A DNA stretch of 57,603 nucleotides from a bacterium (GCA_006226965.1 SBGQ01000044.1:1-57603); one strand, 5' to 3'; shown: positions 16,940-26,367, counted from the first letter of the stretch. The notes: generated from the sequence alone by a model not told the origin. A program made the numbers and translations.

Positions 16940-18367
16940 ATGAAAATTAAACAAGCCGCAATCTTTTTATCACTGGCTTTTTTGGCATGGGGATGTCCAC
17001 AACCTGTGTCTGATTTTGATGTTACGACCGATTACTATCCGCCGGTATTCATGTATGCGAATGGAAATGGGGAATTAAGGTTGCTGAATATTGAATTTTC
17101 AGATGCCGATACAACATATCAAGTTGAACGACTTGCAACACTTGGCACCCCTACATCATTTTTTGGCGGAGTTGATTTGACCTGGTACAATTCATACGAT
17201 ATTAGTAAGTATGATGAAGTAGATACTTTAGTTAGGTCTATTGCAGTATTGAACAGAGTAAATCCAGTTAATCCTACTTACAATTATATGTTTCAGCGTC
17301 AGTTTGTGGGTATTAACGAGAATAGAAAAATAGGATTTTTGGAATATTATTCAGAGCTAAATAAGCGTTATGACTATTTGTTACAATGGAATTATCCGTT
17401 AAGCGGAGATAGGGCTGTGAAGTTCATTGATAAGTATTCCTATGTTTTATTGTATTCTGATGAATGGATTGAGAGACCTAATGTAGAAAAACCTATTGAT
17501 GTGCCGTATTCAGGTAGAGCATTACATTTATTGAGATATAGTTTTTCTGCATTGCAATCTCAGTTAGGAGAAGTAATAACTACTTTTTCAATTGGTGACG
17601 GCCGTGTAGATGTATATAAAGACAAGCCAACATCTGAAGGAAATAATCATTTAAGCGTAAGTGCAAATGGGGAGTTTTTTATTGTATGGGCACCATATTT
17701 TAATGTTTTAGGATATTCTCCCTATATACTGAGAACAGACGGTACATTAGCGTTTAATCCGAATATTGTAAAGTTTAGCTGGACAGATAGATATTTCGGA
17801 CAATCCATGTTTGCTTTTGAACCTAGCACTACCAAAGATTCTGTGTTTGCTATGGGTGATATTAATTATAGATCCGTAAAAATTGTTGAGTTGCCAACAA
17901 CACTTGGTACTCGATTTACTGAATTACAAACTAAATCAATTAGTGAGTTAATACCACAGGCTGCAGGTGTATCGTGGGCAGAGTTTCAAAGATCGAGAGC
18001 TTGGTATATGACATTTAATAGTACCGGAACCAAGTTAATTATTACTCACTCTCTAAATGGCGTTGATCCTGTTCTTGTAGTTTGGGATTTACAAACCAAT
18101 GCAGTACAAAGATACGATGTGAATTCACTTGGTTTAGACCGGACCTATCAGACGATGGGTAAAGCTGAATTTGCATACAATAGTGCAAATAAAAGCCTTC
18201 TTTATTTTATGGCGGCAGATACTCTTGGAGACGACCGTGCTGATTTCTTCTACATTGATATAAATAGTGCAAATCCCCAATTGAATCGTATTAACTGGGA
18301 TAACATGAAGTTCAGAAACCTTCCAACCGAAACTCCTGATAAAGCAACAGACTTAGTTGGAAGGTAA
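16940..18367 (+). CDS. Lipoprotein of unknown function
   Basis: The N-terminus has a lipoprotein signal with lipobox LAWGC (Cys at about residue 19), so the mature 457-residue protein should be lipid-anchored in the envelope. Recurrent short segments such as LLNIEFSDADTTYQVERLA, LSVSANGEFFIVWAP and KLIITHSLNGVDPVLVVWDL suggest a beta-propeller-like structure, although no repeat is regular enough to be sure. No family was recognised. The end overlaps the predicted miaA start by 11 bases. Confidence 0.7.
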   Translation: MKIKQAAIFLSLAFLAWGCPQPVSDFDVTTDYYPPVFMYANGNGELRLLNIEFSDADTTYQVERLATLGTPTSFFGGVDLTWYNSYDISKYDEVDTLVRSIAVLNRVNPVNPTYNYMFQRQFVGINENRKIGFLEYYSELNKRYDYLLQWNYPLSGDRAVKFIDKYSYVLLYSDEWIERPNVEKPIDVPYSGRALHLLRYSFSALQSQLGEVITTFSIGDGRVDVYKDKPTSEGNNHLSVSANGEFFIVWAPYFNVLGYSPYILRTDGTLAFNPNIVKFSWTDRYFGQSMFAFEPSTTKDSVFAMGDINYRSVKIVELPTTLGTRFTELQTKSISELIPQAAGVSWAEFQRSRAWYMTFNSTGTKLIITHSLNGVDPVLVVWDLQTNAVQRYDVNSLGLDRTYQTMGKAEFAYNSANKSLLYFMAADTLGDDRADFFYIDINSANPQLNRINWDNMKFRNLPTETPDKATDLVGR

Positions 18368-19274
18368 CTCAAATCAAGAGTTTTTAATCATTGGCCCAAC
18401 AGCTTCGGGGAAATCATTTTTAAGCCACGAATGGGCAAAAAAGCATGACGGGGTAGTTATTTCTGCAGATTCCCGCCAATCCTATAAAATGCTTTCAATT
18501 GGTACGGCCAAGCCTAGTGAAAAGATGTTGCAAGAGGTCGAGTATTTTAACATCTCTCAATTTTTTCCGAATGAAAAAGATGATGCCGTTTCGTTTTTAA
18601 ACAGAATAGAAAAGTGGAAAAAGCAAATTAAAAAACCTATCGTTTATGCGGGTGGAAGCACTTTATATCAACAGGCATTAGTGTTTGGATTCAGTGATAT
18701 TCCAAGCAGGAATGACGAAAACCAGGCTGAGTTAGAGCGTATAGAGAATGAAAAGGGATTAAATTATTTATTTGAGTGGCTTCAAAAAGTTGATTTAGAG
18801 TATAGTAGAAAAATGGACGGGTTGAATCGACACAGAATTTATAGAGCATTGGATGTTTTTATGCAAACCAATAAACCGTTTTCTAGTTATCATGAAGAGG
18901 AGCAAAAAAGCCCAAGAATTCCAGTTTTTCAAATTCAAACAGATAGAGATATACTAAAAGAGCGAATTAAAAAAAGAGTTGCTGAAATGTTTGATGACGG
19001 ATTAATTGCCGAAGTTCAATTTATTTTAAGTGAAGGATACAATTTTGATGACCCCGGAATGCAAACTATCGGGTATCAGGAATGGCAACTTTTCTTAGAA
19101 GGAAAAAAAAACATTAAAGAAATGGAAGAGTTAATTGCTACAAAAACATGGCAATATGCGAAAAGGCAGTTAACTTGGATGAAAAAATGGGATTTTGCTA
19201 TTCCGATTGTTCTGAATGAGGCTAATATTCAAGAAACAATTAATCAGATTGACAGCTATTTACAAAGCAAATAA
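18357..19274 (+). CDS. miaA: tRNA dimethylallyltransferase MiaA
   Basis: MiaA adds a dimethylallyl group to adenosine 37 of tRNAs that read codons beginning with U. The 305-residue protein has the P-loop GPTASGKS (residues 13-20), VISADSRQSYKMLSIGTAKP, the YAGGSTLYQQ segment, and the C-terminal IGYQEWQLFLEG and RQLTWMKKW motifs. The start is a TTG at 18357; no in-frame ATG precedes the P-loop, and upstream codons would extend into the lipoprotein gene. The overlap suggests co-expression with that gene. Confidence 0.93.
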   Translation: MEGNSNQEFLIIGPTASGKSFLSHEWAKKHDGVVISADSRQSYKMLSIGTAKPSEKMLQEVEYFNISQFFPNEKDDAVSFLNRIEKWKKQIKKPIVYAGGSTLYQQALVFGFSDIPSRNDENQAELERIENEKGLNYLFEWLQKVDLEYSRKMDGLNRHRIYRALDVFMQTNKPFSSYHEEEQKSPRIPVFQIQTDRDILKERIKKRVAEMFDDGLIAEVQFILSEGYNFDDPGMQTIGYQEWQLFLEGKKNIKEMEELIATKTWQYAKRQLTWMKKWDFAIPIVLNEANIQETINQIDSYLQSK

Positions 19275-19287
19275 ACAAGATAAAACT

Positions 19288-19295
19288 TAAATTTG
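19288..19295 (+). promoter_or_regulatory. Bacteroidota-type -7 element before purS
   Basis: TAAATTTG fits TAnnTTTG and lies 28 bases before the purS ATG in the 49-base spacer after miaA. A start site just downstream would leave a leader of about 20 bases. Confidence 0.4.
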
Positions 19296-19323
19296 GCTTT
19301 CCTCAAATCCCAAATCATTCACT

Positions 19324-19572
19324 ATGTATAAAGCCAAAGTTTATATTACTCTCAGAAAATCAATTCTTGACCCTAAAGGAAAAGCGACCTTACATGCATT
19401 ACACAGTTTAGGTTACAATTCAATTCAAGAAGCTCGTATTGGTAAATACATTGAATTGAATGTAGAAGCAGCCAATGAAGACGAAGCCAATCAACTGGTA
19501 AAAGAAGCTTCTGAAAAGCTATTAGCTAACATGGTAATGGAAGATTTTACTTTCGAACTCGAAAAAATCTAA
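19324..19572 (+). CDS. purS: Phosphoribosylformylglycinamidine synthase subunit PurS
   Basis: PurS is the small structural subunit that joins PurL and PurQ in the fourth step of purine synthesis. The 82-residue length and the sequence (YKAKVYITLRKSILDPKGKA, then LHSLGYNSIQEARIGKYIEL) match the family. It is followed four bases later by clpS, then purQ. The large subunit purL is not in the window. Confidence 0.95.
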   Translation: MYKAKVYITLRKSILDPKGKATLHALHSLGYNSIQEARIGKYIELNVEAANEDEANQLVKEASEKLLANMVMEDFTFELEKI

Positions 19573-19576
19573 ACTA

Positions 19577-19867
19577 ATGGCAGAGAATCCTCTCGTTGAA
19601 CTGGATTTAATTGAAAAACTTGAACAAAAAAATGAGTTAAAAGCTCCTTGGAACTGCATTTTGTTCAATGATGATTTCCACACCTTCGACGAAGTTATTT
19701 ACCAAATAATGATTGCTACTGGCTATGTACAGGAAAAAGCCGAGCAAATCGCAATGAATGCTCACAGTGCAGGAAAGGCTGTAGTTTATTCTGGTGAAGC
19801 AGAGGAGTGTCTTAGGATAAGTGCCATTTTAGAAGAAATATTTTTATTAACAGAAGTACAAGGTTAA
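19577..19867 (+). CDS. clpS: ATP-dependent Clp protease adaptor ClpS
   Basis: ClpS delivers proteins with bulky N-terminal residues (N-degrons) to ClpAP or ClpCP. The 96-residue protein has the core segment WNCILFNDDFHTFDEVIYQI, corresponding to the LxNDDxxxxxxV substrate-pocket motif, and the NAHSAGKAVVYSG segment with the conserved His. About 25 N-terminal residues form the expected flexible arm. It is placed between purS and purQ, with gaps of four and two bases, so all three are surely co-transcribed. No clpA or clpC is present here. Confidence 0.93.
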   Translation: MAENPLVELDLIEKLEQKNELKAPWNCILFNDDFHTFDEVIYQIMIATGYVQEKAEQIAMNAHSAGKAVVYSGEAEECLRISAILEEIFLLTEVQG

Positions 19868-19869
19868 CA

Positions 19870-20559
19870 ATGAATTTTGGTGTTTTAGTTTTTCCGGGCT
19901 CAAATTGTGATCACGATGCCTACCATGCAGCAGCTCATATATTAGGTGCCGATACAAAGTTTATATGGCATAAAGACACTGATCTAGGTAACAGTGACGT
20001 TATAATCGTCCCCGGTGGATTTTCTTATGGGGATTATCTTCGAAGTGGCGCGATTGCTAAATATTCTCCGGTAATGAAATCAGTTATTGATTTCGCGAAT
20101 AAAGGCGGTTTGGTAATTGGGATATGTAACGGAATGCAAATTTTAACAGAAGCACAATTGGTTCCGGGTGCAATGCTTCATAATGAGCAATTACGTTTTA
20201 CTTGTAAGCAAACCTATATCAAAACAAAGTCGAATAAGACTGCATTTACATCAGGTTTATCAGTAAATGAAGTACTACAAATTCCTATTGCACATGGTGA
20301 GGGGAATTATTTTATTGATGAAGACGGTTTGAAAAGCTTGCAAGATAATGACCAAATTATATTTACTTACTGCGATTCAGATGGCTTAGAAACACCGGAA
20401 GCTAACCCGAACGGAACATTACTTAACATTGCTGGAGTTTCCAATAAGCAAGGGAATGTGTTGGCGATGATGCCACATCCAGAACGTGCTGTTGAAAAGC
20501 AATTAGGCTCAGACGACGGTTTAAAAATATTCGAATCGATTTTATCCTTTGCACGATAA
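19870..20559 (+). CDS. purQ: Phosphoribosylformylglycinamidine synthase subunit PurQ
   Basis: PurQ is the glutaminase that supplies ammonia to PurL in purine synthesis. The 229-residue protein has the class I glutamine amidotransferase fold: VLVFPGSNCDHDAYHAA at the N-terminus, VPGGFSYGDYLRSGAIA, the catalytic Cys86 in GICNGMQ, and the His/Glu pair in MMPHPERAVE. PIAHGEGNY is typical of PurQ. Together with PurS it shows that this organism uses the three-part PurSLQ enzyme and not the single-chain PurL of enterobacteria. Confidence 0.97.
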   Translation: MNFGVLVFPGSNCDHDAYHAAAHILGADTKFIWHKDTDLGNSDVIIVPGGFSYGDYLRSGAIAKYSPVMKSVIDFANKGGLVIGICNGMQILTEAQLVPGAMLHNEQLRFTCKQTYIKTKSNKTAFTSGLSVNEVLQIPIAHGEGNYFIDEDGLKSLQDNDQIIFTYCDSDGLETPEANPNGTLLNIAGVSNKQGNVLAMMPHPERAVEKQLGSDDGLKIFESILSFAR

Positions 20560-20569
20560 ATTCCGGTAA

Positions 20570-21313
20570 ATGCGAACAATTAAAACTCACGATTTAATTA
20601 AAACCTATGGGAAAAGAACTGTTGTTGACAAGGTGTCAATTACGGTTTCTCAGGGTGAAATAGTGGGTTTGTTAGGGCCAAATGGTGCCGGTAAAACAAC
20701 TACATTTTATATGATAGTCGGTCTGGTTCAGCCAGAATCCGGTAAAATTTTATTGGATGATGTTGAGTTAACACACAAGGCTATGTATGAGAGATCTCGA
20801 CTAGGAATCGGGTATCTTGCACAAGAAGCCAGTGTATTTAGAAACTTAACGGTTAGGCAAAACCTTGAATCCATCCTTGAGTTTTTCAAATTAAAAAAAC
20901 AGGAAATTCGTGAACGTGCAGATAAACTTATTGAAGAATTTTCCCTTCAAAAGGTTGTCAATACAAAAGGTTATAGTTTATCAGGAGGCGAAAGACGTCG
21001 TACAGAAATTGCAAGAGCAATAATTACAGACCCCGCATTTTTGTTGTTAGACGAACCTTTTGCCGGAGTTGATCCGATTGCTGTAGAAGATATTCAACAG
21101 ATAGTTTCTAATTTGGTAAACAGAAACATCGGAATTCTGATTACTGATCATAATGTGCACGAAACGTTAGCTATTACAAATCGTGCATACCTACTTTTTG
21201 AAGGAAAAGTATTAAAAGAAGGTACTGCCAATGAACTCGCAGAAGATGAAGAGGCCAGAAAGTTGTATCTTGGAAATCAGTTTACTTTAGAACGGTATAA
21301 AACAAACTCATAA
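20570..21313 (+). CDS. lptB: Lipopolysaccharide export ATP-binding protein LptB
   Basis: LptB is the ATPase of LptB2FGC, which extracts LPS from the inner membrane. The 247-residue protein has Walker [10 protein letters not shown] (residues 36-44), the Q-loop in [20 protein letters not shown] (specific to LptB, which has QE plus VFR at this point), signature LSGGERRR, and Walker [16 protein letters not shown], with the H-loop in ITDHNVHET. The Q-loop wording separates it from amino-acid transporters of the same superfamily. Its presence implies an LPS-bearing outer membrane. The partner genes lptA, lptC, lptF and lptG are not in view. Confidence 0.95.
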   Translation: MRTIKTHDLIKTYGKRTVVDKVSITVSQGEIVGLLGPNGAGKTTTFYMIVGLVQPESGKILLDDVELTHKAMYERSRLGIGYLAQEASVFRNLTVRQNLESILEFFKLKKQEIRERADKLIEEFSLQKVVNTKGYSLSGGERRRTEIARAIITDPAFLLLDEPFAGVDPIAVEDIQQIVSNLVNRNIGILITDHNVHETLAITNRAYLLFEGKVLKEGTANELAEDEEARKLYLGNQFTLERYKTNS

Positions 21314-21320
21314 TCGGATT

Positions 21321-21644
21321 ATGTTTAAAGAAATTTCAGTAAATGAGCTTAAGGCAAAGAAAGATGCTAAAGAACCATTTGTATTGGTTGATGTAAGAGA
21401 AAACCATGAGAAAGCATTTTCTGATATGGGCGGAATATTAATTCCATTAAGCAAATTCGAATCAGAGTATGCAAAGCTGGAAGAGTTTAAAAATCAAGAA
21501 ATTATATTGTACTGCAGATCCGGTGCTCGCAGCGCACAAGCAGCCATGTTTTTATTGTCAAAAGGTTTTACAAATGTGAGAAATCTGGTAGGCGGTATAA
21601 ATAAATGGGCGGTCGAGATAGATAATAGCTTATCTACTTACTAG
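21321..21644 (+). CDS. Rhodanese-domain sulfurtransferase
   Basis: This 107-residue protein is a single rhodanese domain. It has VLVDVRENHE near the N-terminus, the active-site loop CRSGARS with the catalytic Cys at residue 65, and VRNLVGGINKWA at the C-terminus. Such stand-alone domains transfer sulfane sulfur in varied pathways, and the substrate cannot be read. It follows lptB by seven bases. Its 3' end overlaps the opposing outer-membrane gene by 11 bases. Confidence 0.9.
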   Translation: MFKEISVNELKAKKDAKEPFVLVDVRENHEKAFSDMGGILIPLSKFESEYAKLEEFKNQEIILYCRSGARSAQAAMFLLSKGFTNVRNLVGGINKWAVEIDNSLSTY

Positions 21645-22332
21645 ACAAATTAAATCGTACTTTTATTTGATTTTTGAACAAGGCATCAGACCCAAGTTCC
21701 CCATATTGGCCAATATTGTCTAAATAATCAGTATTGGTGAAAACCCAACTTAATTCATACCCAACATTAAAACGAGAGTTTGTAAACAATTGAAGCCCAA
21801 GTCGTAATGGGATTTGTGTAATTATTCGAGGGTAGGTTTCATTTGGAGCTCTAAGCTCTGGTATTTCTCTAAGGTTTCTATCTTCTAAATCTTTAACAGA
21901 GAAGTCTAAAATTCCAATCCCAACGCCTGTATAAAACTCATACCAGTCTCCGCTAAAATATATCCAGTTAAATCCAATTGTAGCATGTAAAAAATCTCCT
22001 TTGATGAATCGCGGAAGAGAATCTGTACGTTGACTACTGAATTGAAAATGATCAACTTTTGAATCTAAAGAGTAATCTCCTTCATATTTACCCATTCCTA
22101 TCTCAACAACTAAATAAACAGATTCATCAAAATTATGCTCGAATCCAAAATCAAAGCCTAGTTGACCTTGAACCGAATTGGGTTTATAGAAGGAACCGGT
22201 AATCGGGTTAAGATCTCCGACATACGAATTTTGAGTAACAGATAAAGAGATTCTGTTTTGAGCAGATGTACTCACAGTTGCAAATAAAAGAAGACTAAAT
22301 CCTAAAAAGAGTAGCCTTTTTGGGGTAATCAT
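21634..22332 (-). CDS. Predicted outer membrane beta-barrel protein
   Basis: A signal peptide (residues 1 to about 25, ending STSAQ) is followed by about 205 residues of alternating strands with many aromatic residues, for example VYLVVEIGMGKYEGDY, LHATIGFNWIYFSGDWYEFY and FNVGYELSWVFTNTDY. This is typical of a small outer-membrane barrel. It begins five bases after rho on the same strand, so it is likely read from the rho message. No specific family was recognised. Confidence 0.6.
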   Translation of the reverse strand: MITPKRLLFLGFSLLLFATVSTSAQNRISLSVTQNSYVGDLNPITGSFYKPNSVQGQLGFDFGFEHNFDESVYLVVEIGMGKYEGDYSLDSKVDHFQFSSQRTDSLPRFIKGDFLHATIGFNWIYFSGDWYEFYTGVGIGILDFSVKDLEDRNLREIPELRAPNETYPRIITQIPLRLGLQLFTNSRFNVGYELSWVFTNTDYLDNIGQYGELGSDALFKNQIKVRFNLSSK

Positions 22333-22337
22333 GGTAA

Positions 22338-23603
22338 TTATCCGTATGCAGCAATTTGATTTAAAAGCTCTTTATTACTTTCGGTTCGTTTCAACACCTG
22401 TAATAAGCTAATCATTGATTCTTTAGGATTTTTCTTAAGTAAATATCTTCTAACCAAATTACGCTCATCAAGAGAATCCTTAATGAATTTTTCTTCATTT
22501 CGGGTTCCTGAAGCAGAGATATTTATTGCTGGAAAAACTCGATCATTTGCTAACTCTCTGTCTAAAACGAGCTCCATATTACCCGTACCCTTAAATTCTT
22601 CGAAAATAAAATCATCCATTTTTGAATTTGTTTCGATAAGACAGGTAGCGATAATGGTTAATGAGCCTCCGTTTTCAATTTTTCTGGCTGAGCCAAAGAT
22701 TTTTTTAGGTATTTCTAATGCTCTGATATCTAAGCCGCCCGAAAGGGTTCTTCCACTGTTTGATTGCATTGCATTGTAAGCACGTCCCATACGTGTTAAA
22801 GAGTCTATCAAAAGAACAGCATCCTGACCTTGTTCGGCTTTCCTTTTCACATAGCCGAGAGCCATTTCTGAAACGCGTACATGAGATTCCGTAGCTTTAT
22901 CGTTCGAAGAAGCAAATACTTTTGCTTTTGTTGTTCTAATGAAATCTGTTACTTCTTCCGGACGTTCATCTACTAAAAGAATCGCTAATTCAATATTAGG
23001 GTGATTTTCCTCAATGCTTTCAGCAATTTTTTTCAGTAGAACAGTTTTTCCTGTTCGGGGAGGCGCAACAATTAATGCTCGTTGACCTTTACCGATAGGC
23101 GCAATCAAATCAACAACACGCATTTCAACATTGGTAGGCTCTGTTCCCAAAATGATTTGCTCAATTGGCATGATGGGTTTTTGAAATTCAAAACGTTGGA
23201 TTTTTGTCCAATCACCGGCCGGTTTACCGTTAATTAATTCAATACTTGAAACATGTTGATTTCCTCTTTGGTCAACTTCGTATTCACCCTCTAAAATTAA
23301 ACCGCTTCTTAAGCTGTTATGGTGTACTTCTTTTGGAAATAAGAATGGGTCTTTAGGGCTTGATGAAAACTCATGGTCGAAACTTCTTATAAAGCCGTAA
23401 TCTTTTTGATTTACTTCGATAACACCTTTATAGCGCCCGCCAAAAATTACATTTTCGTTAGCAATAAACTCTGGAACACCCTTACCGGAATTATTGTGTT
23501 TATTCCCTAGGTTGTTTTTTCCTTTGTTCTTGGGTTTATTCTTATTGCGTCGCTTTTTGTTATTGTTATTGCGATTTTGATTATTCGAAAAATGTTGAGC
23601 CAT
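22338..23603 (-). CDS. rho: Transcription termination factor Rho
   Basis: Rho is the RNA-dependent hexameric ATPase that ends transcription of untranslated RNA. ATG 23603 (MAQHFSNNQ) was chosen over a TTG at 23621, giving 421 residues. The N-terminal 40 or so residues are almost only Asn, Lys, Arg and Gly, a basic disordered insertion typical of Rho in Bacteroidota and some others. An OB-fold RNA-binding domain (GVIEVNQKDYGFIRSFD) follows, then Walker A in APPRTGKTVLLKK, Walker B in AILLVDERPEEV, and the Q- and R-loop regions near RMGRAYN and SGRTLSGGLD. The TPR gene upstream on the same strand is closed by its own terminator. Confidence 0.97.
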   Translation of the reverse strand: MAQHFSNNQNRNNNNKKRRNKNKPKNKGKNNLGNKHNNSGKGVPEFIANENVIFGGRYKGVIEVNQKDYGFIRSFDHEFSSSPKDPFLFPKEVHHNSLRSGLILEGEYEVDQRGNQHVSSIELINGKPAGDWTKIQRFEFQKPIMPIEQIILGTEPTNVEMRVVDLIAPIGKGQRALIVAPPRTGKTVLLKKIAESIEENHPNIELAILLVDERPEEVTDFIRTTKAKVFASSNDKATESHVRVSEMALGYVKRKAEQGQDAVLLIDSLTRMGRAYNAMQSNSGRTLSGGLDIRALEIPKKIFGSARKIENGGSLTIIATCLIETNSKMDDFIFEEFKGTGNMELVLDRELANDRVFPAINISASGTRNEEKFIKDSLDERNLVRRYLLKKNPKESMISLLQVLKRTESNKELLNQIAAYG

Positions 23604-23691
23604 AAAAATGAATGAATGCAAAAAATAAGATCTGAATTAGACCTGTTAAATTTTTTGGTAAATAATTAAGTGTTTTTTTAATTGAGGTAGG

Positions 23692-23723
23692 CAAAAAAAG
23701 GCGAATCCCTATTGGATTCGCCT
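23692..23723 (-). terminator. Terminator after the TPR gene
   Basis: Read on the minus strand, a perfect 10-base-pair stem (AGGCGAATCC with GGATTCGCCT, 23699-23723) with a 5-base loop is followed by seven T. It lies 35 bases after the stop of the TPR gene and separates that unit from rho. Confidence 0.9.
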
Positions 23724-23758
23724 AAATATAAAACTTGGATTGGAATTATGAAAGTGTA

Positions 23759-25090
23759 TTAACGGATTTTAGTTGATTCGTTAATCCACTCGTAACACTC
23801 TCTCAGGCTTTTGTCAATTTTAATGTCATTTCCTTTTGTCCAGCCTTTAAAGAATTTTTCTTCTGCAGTAGGAGTTACAGGCTGATAGGATTTATAGAGG
23901 TTATTTACCATTGATGTTACCTCAGCATCAACTTGCTTAGCTTTGTCTAAATAATCTAAAACTAACCAGTAAACCGCTTTGTCTTCTCTTTCCATATTTG
24001 ATGAAGCGCACAAACTTACGGCTTGAGCATAAACGCCGGCTAGCTTAATGTAAGGCTGACCCCAATTTGGAGCTTCGCTTATTGCTTTTTTAGCATTGTC
24101 ACGAGCTTTTTTGAGGTCTTCAATTAACAGATAGGTATCAGCCAATTCGTAGTAAACCTGAGCTTTATCTTTCTTCTCGGTTGCTAATTTTAAAGCTTCA
24201 TTCAAAAAGTTGATTGCATCTTTGTTATTGCTATTCTTTTTAGATATAGTGGCCATCGTCATTACGTTTTTGAAGTTTGGATTAACTTCATACATCGTTT
24301 TTGCAGTTACAACGGCTTTTTCCAAATTGTTTTGTTTTAAATAAAGCTCATAAAGTTCATTCAAAATGGAAATGTCTTTAGGAGCATCAGCTAATTTGCC
24401 TTCTAGAAATACAATTCGTTCAGCCGGATTACTAAATAACTGGTCCTGTACTTTTTCGATAAACGACTTTGTACCATCATCAGCAAACTCTGAAGTCTTA
24501 TTGATAATTGCTAATGCTTTATCTTTTTCTCCTTGGGTAACAAGGTTTTGAAGAGTAATTTGAACATAATAACCGGAACCGAGTTTGGTAATGCGTTCAG
24601 GATTCATGTCAATCAATGTTTGATAATCAGCATAAGCCTTGGCGTAACCATCATTGATAAAGTCTGCATTTTCCTGATAAAAACGACCACGTTTTAAAGT
24701 CCAATCAAAAATGTCTATTTCATCCGGAGTATTGATAGCAAAAACTCGTCCGAAATAAGTAATAGAAGAATCTAATAAGCTGCTTTTTTTAGTAGGATCC
24801 TTTTCTTTTTTTGCTAATTGAACATAAATGTCAATCATTTTTTCGAAAACGTCTTCACCTTTATACTGTTGAAGCTCTTCCATTTTTTTAGGGTTGCATT
24901 TCATTAATGCCTCTCCATAAAGAATGGCTAAATCATAGTCTTTAGTCTTATAGCTTTCAGAGAAGATAGAAAACACTTCTAAAGCCCCTAAACCATAAGG
25001 ATAACAGCTTTCTTCTTCTTGTGCCTGAACATTAACTGCAGATGATGCAACTAATAGAAACGCGAGTAACAGTTTGTAATAATGTTTCAT
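23759..25090 (-). CDS. Secreted TPR-repeat protein
   Basis: A signal peptide (residues 1-24, ending NVQAQ) precedes about 420 residues of helical repeats. Several tetratricopeptide-like units are visible, for instance near ISILNELYELYLKQNNLEKA, AINFLNEALKLATEKKDKAQ and VYYELADTYLLIEDLKKARD. A Cys pair lies near the mature N-terminus. The mature protein is likely periplasmic, perhaps a scaffold for envelope assembly. It is the last gene of a unit that includes a FadL-like barrel and a DUF4270-like lipoprotein. No specific name can be given. Confidence 0.75.
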   Translation of the reverse strand: MKHYYKLLLAFLLVASSAVNVQAQEEESCYPYGLGALEVFSIFSESYKTKDYDLAILYGEALMKCNPKKMEELQQYKGEDVFEKMIDIYVQLAKKEKDPTKKSSLLDSSITYFGRVFAINTPDEIDIFDWTLKRGRFYQENADFINDGYAKAYADYQTLIDMNPERITKLGSGYYVQITLQNLVTQGEKDKALAIINKTSEFADDGTKSFIEKVQDQLFSNPAERIVFLEGKLADAPKDISILNELYELYLKQNNLEKAVVTAKTMYEVNPNFKNVMTMATISKKNSNNKDAINFLNEALKLATEKKDKAQVYYELADTYLLIEDLKKARDNAKKAISEAPNWGQPYIKLAGVYAQAVSLCASSNMEREDKAVYWLVLDYLDKAKQVDAEVTSMVNNLYKSYQPVTPTAEEKFFKGWTKGNDIKIDKSLRECYEWINESTKIR

Positions 25091-25105
25091 AGTGATGTAT
25101 GTTTG

Positions 25106-26365
25106 TTACTGTAATTGTCTTTTAAAGAACATAAACTCGGACAGGTTAATTACGAGCTTCATAGTAAAAATATTTTCCTGAACGAGTGAATTATTTGTTG
25201 TGCCTAGACGACCATATTCAAAATTGAGGTCAATAGATGATAAAGAGTACGGTGAAGGAATGCTAAATCCTCCATGTAAACTAATCTTAGAAATTGAATT
25301 AGATTGTATGTTTAAATAGCCAGTATCTAAGGATGCGCCAAGTTTTAGAGAAACGGTTGAGAAAAAACCAGTTGAGCTTCGTAGCTCAGGAGCATACATA
25401 AATCCACCACCGATTCGTAAACGATCATTATAAGAATATGACGCAGATGGAGCATTTGTGCTTGACCAATTTTCGTACAAAATATCAGTAGCAGTTATCC
25501 AGTTACGATTCCAGTAATACGTGGCACCAACTTTTACAGAAAAAGGAAATTTTGTAGTCCCTTTGTTTAGCTCAGTAGTAATAGGTTGTTCAGAACCAGA
25601 AGAAATAATGGTTGCTTTTTGATATAAGCGAGTTGATAAGTCGGTTGAAAGCTTAAACGTTGCTCCGAGAACTAGGCGATCGTATTTAGATCTAAGTTCG
25701 TTTTTATGGAAAATGACCCCGAATTCGTGGGCAAAGCCGGAATAATAGGTATTTAAACCTTGTAGTGTGGAACTATAGGTGTAATCTTGAAAAGCAGTAA
25801 TCATATCGTGTTTAATAGAGCCGAATATAAAACTCGGTGAATAACCTATTGAAACATATTTACTAATGGCGTAGCCAACACCTAATTGAAGACTATTTAA
25901 GCCACCTGTTCCGCTGAATTCGGAAACAATTAGCGTGGTATCGTTTAATAAAGTTTGACTTTGTTGCCCCCTGTAGTTTACATAACTCAATGTATTTAAT
26001 GAGGTTGACAAACTGAGTTTTCCTTTATCTATCGGGAATATAAGTCCAAGGTCTCTAGCATTAAAGTCAGAATATGATGACGAAGCACCATTTTGTGTAC
26101 CCGTATAAGTTGATTGCTCAATAGTGCCTAATGCAGTTGTATTCGCATAAAAACTTAATAAAGAAGGGTTTGAGAAATTGGCACTACTCAGATAATCAAA
26201 AGCAACACCATTTAAACCTAGTGCTTCACCTGTTCCAGACATTGATTGGTTTAGTGTCCCTAATCCATATGAACCATAGAAAGAAGCTGAACTATTTTTG
26301 GACTGACTAAGTGCAAAATGGGAAGAAAATATAAATACAAGTAATAATGTAAGATGCTTATACAT
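25106..26365 (-). CDS. FadL/OmpP1-like outer membrane beta-barrel protein
   Basis: A signal peptide (1-21, ending FALSQ) precedes a 400-residue chain of beta strands. The N-terminal region resembles FadL/PorV-like transporters: YGLGTLNQSMSGTGEALG, then SSANFSNPSLLSFYANTTAL. The C-terminal strands end in MKLVINLSEFMFFKRQLQ. Gene position between a DUF4270-like lipoprotein and a TPR protein suggests joint work at the outer membrane. FadL relatives import hydrophobic compounds, but no substrate is suggested here. The gap to the upstream gene is only two bases. Confidence 0.6.
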   Translation of the reverse strand: MYKHLTLLLVFIFSSHFALSQSKNSSASFYGSYGLGTLNQSMSGTGEALGLNGVAFDYLSSANFSNPSLLSFYANTTALGTIEQSTYTGTQNGASSSYSDFNARDLGLIFPIDKGKLSLSTSLNTLSYVNYRGQQSQTLLNDTTLIVSEFSGTGGLNSLQLGVGYAISKYVSIGYSPSFIFGSIKHDMITAFQDYTYSSTLQGLNTYYSGFAHEFGVIFHKNELRSKYDRLVLGATFKLSTDLSTRLYQKATIISSGSEQPITTELNKGTTKFPFSVKVGATYYWNRNWITATDILYENWSSTNAPSASYSYNDRLRIGGGFMYAPELRSSTGFFSTVSLKLGASLDTGYLNIQSNSISKISLHGGFSIPSPYSLSSIDLNFEYGRLGTTNNSLVQENIFTMKLVINLSEFMFFKRQLQ

Positions 26366-26367
26366 AA

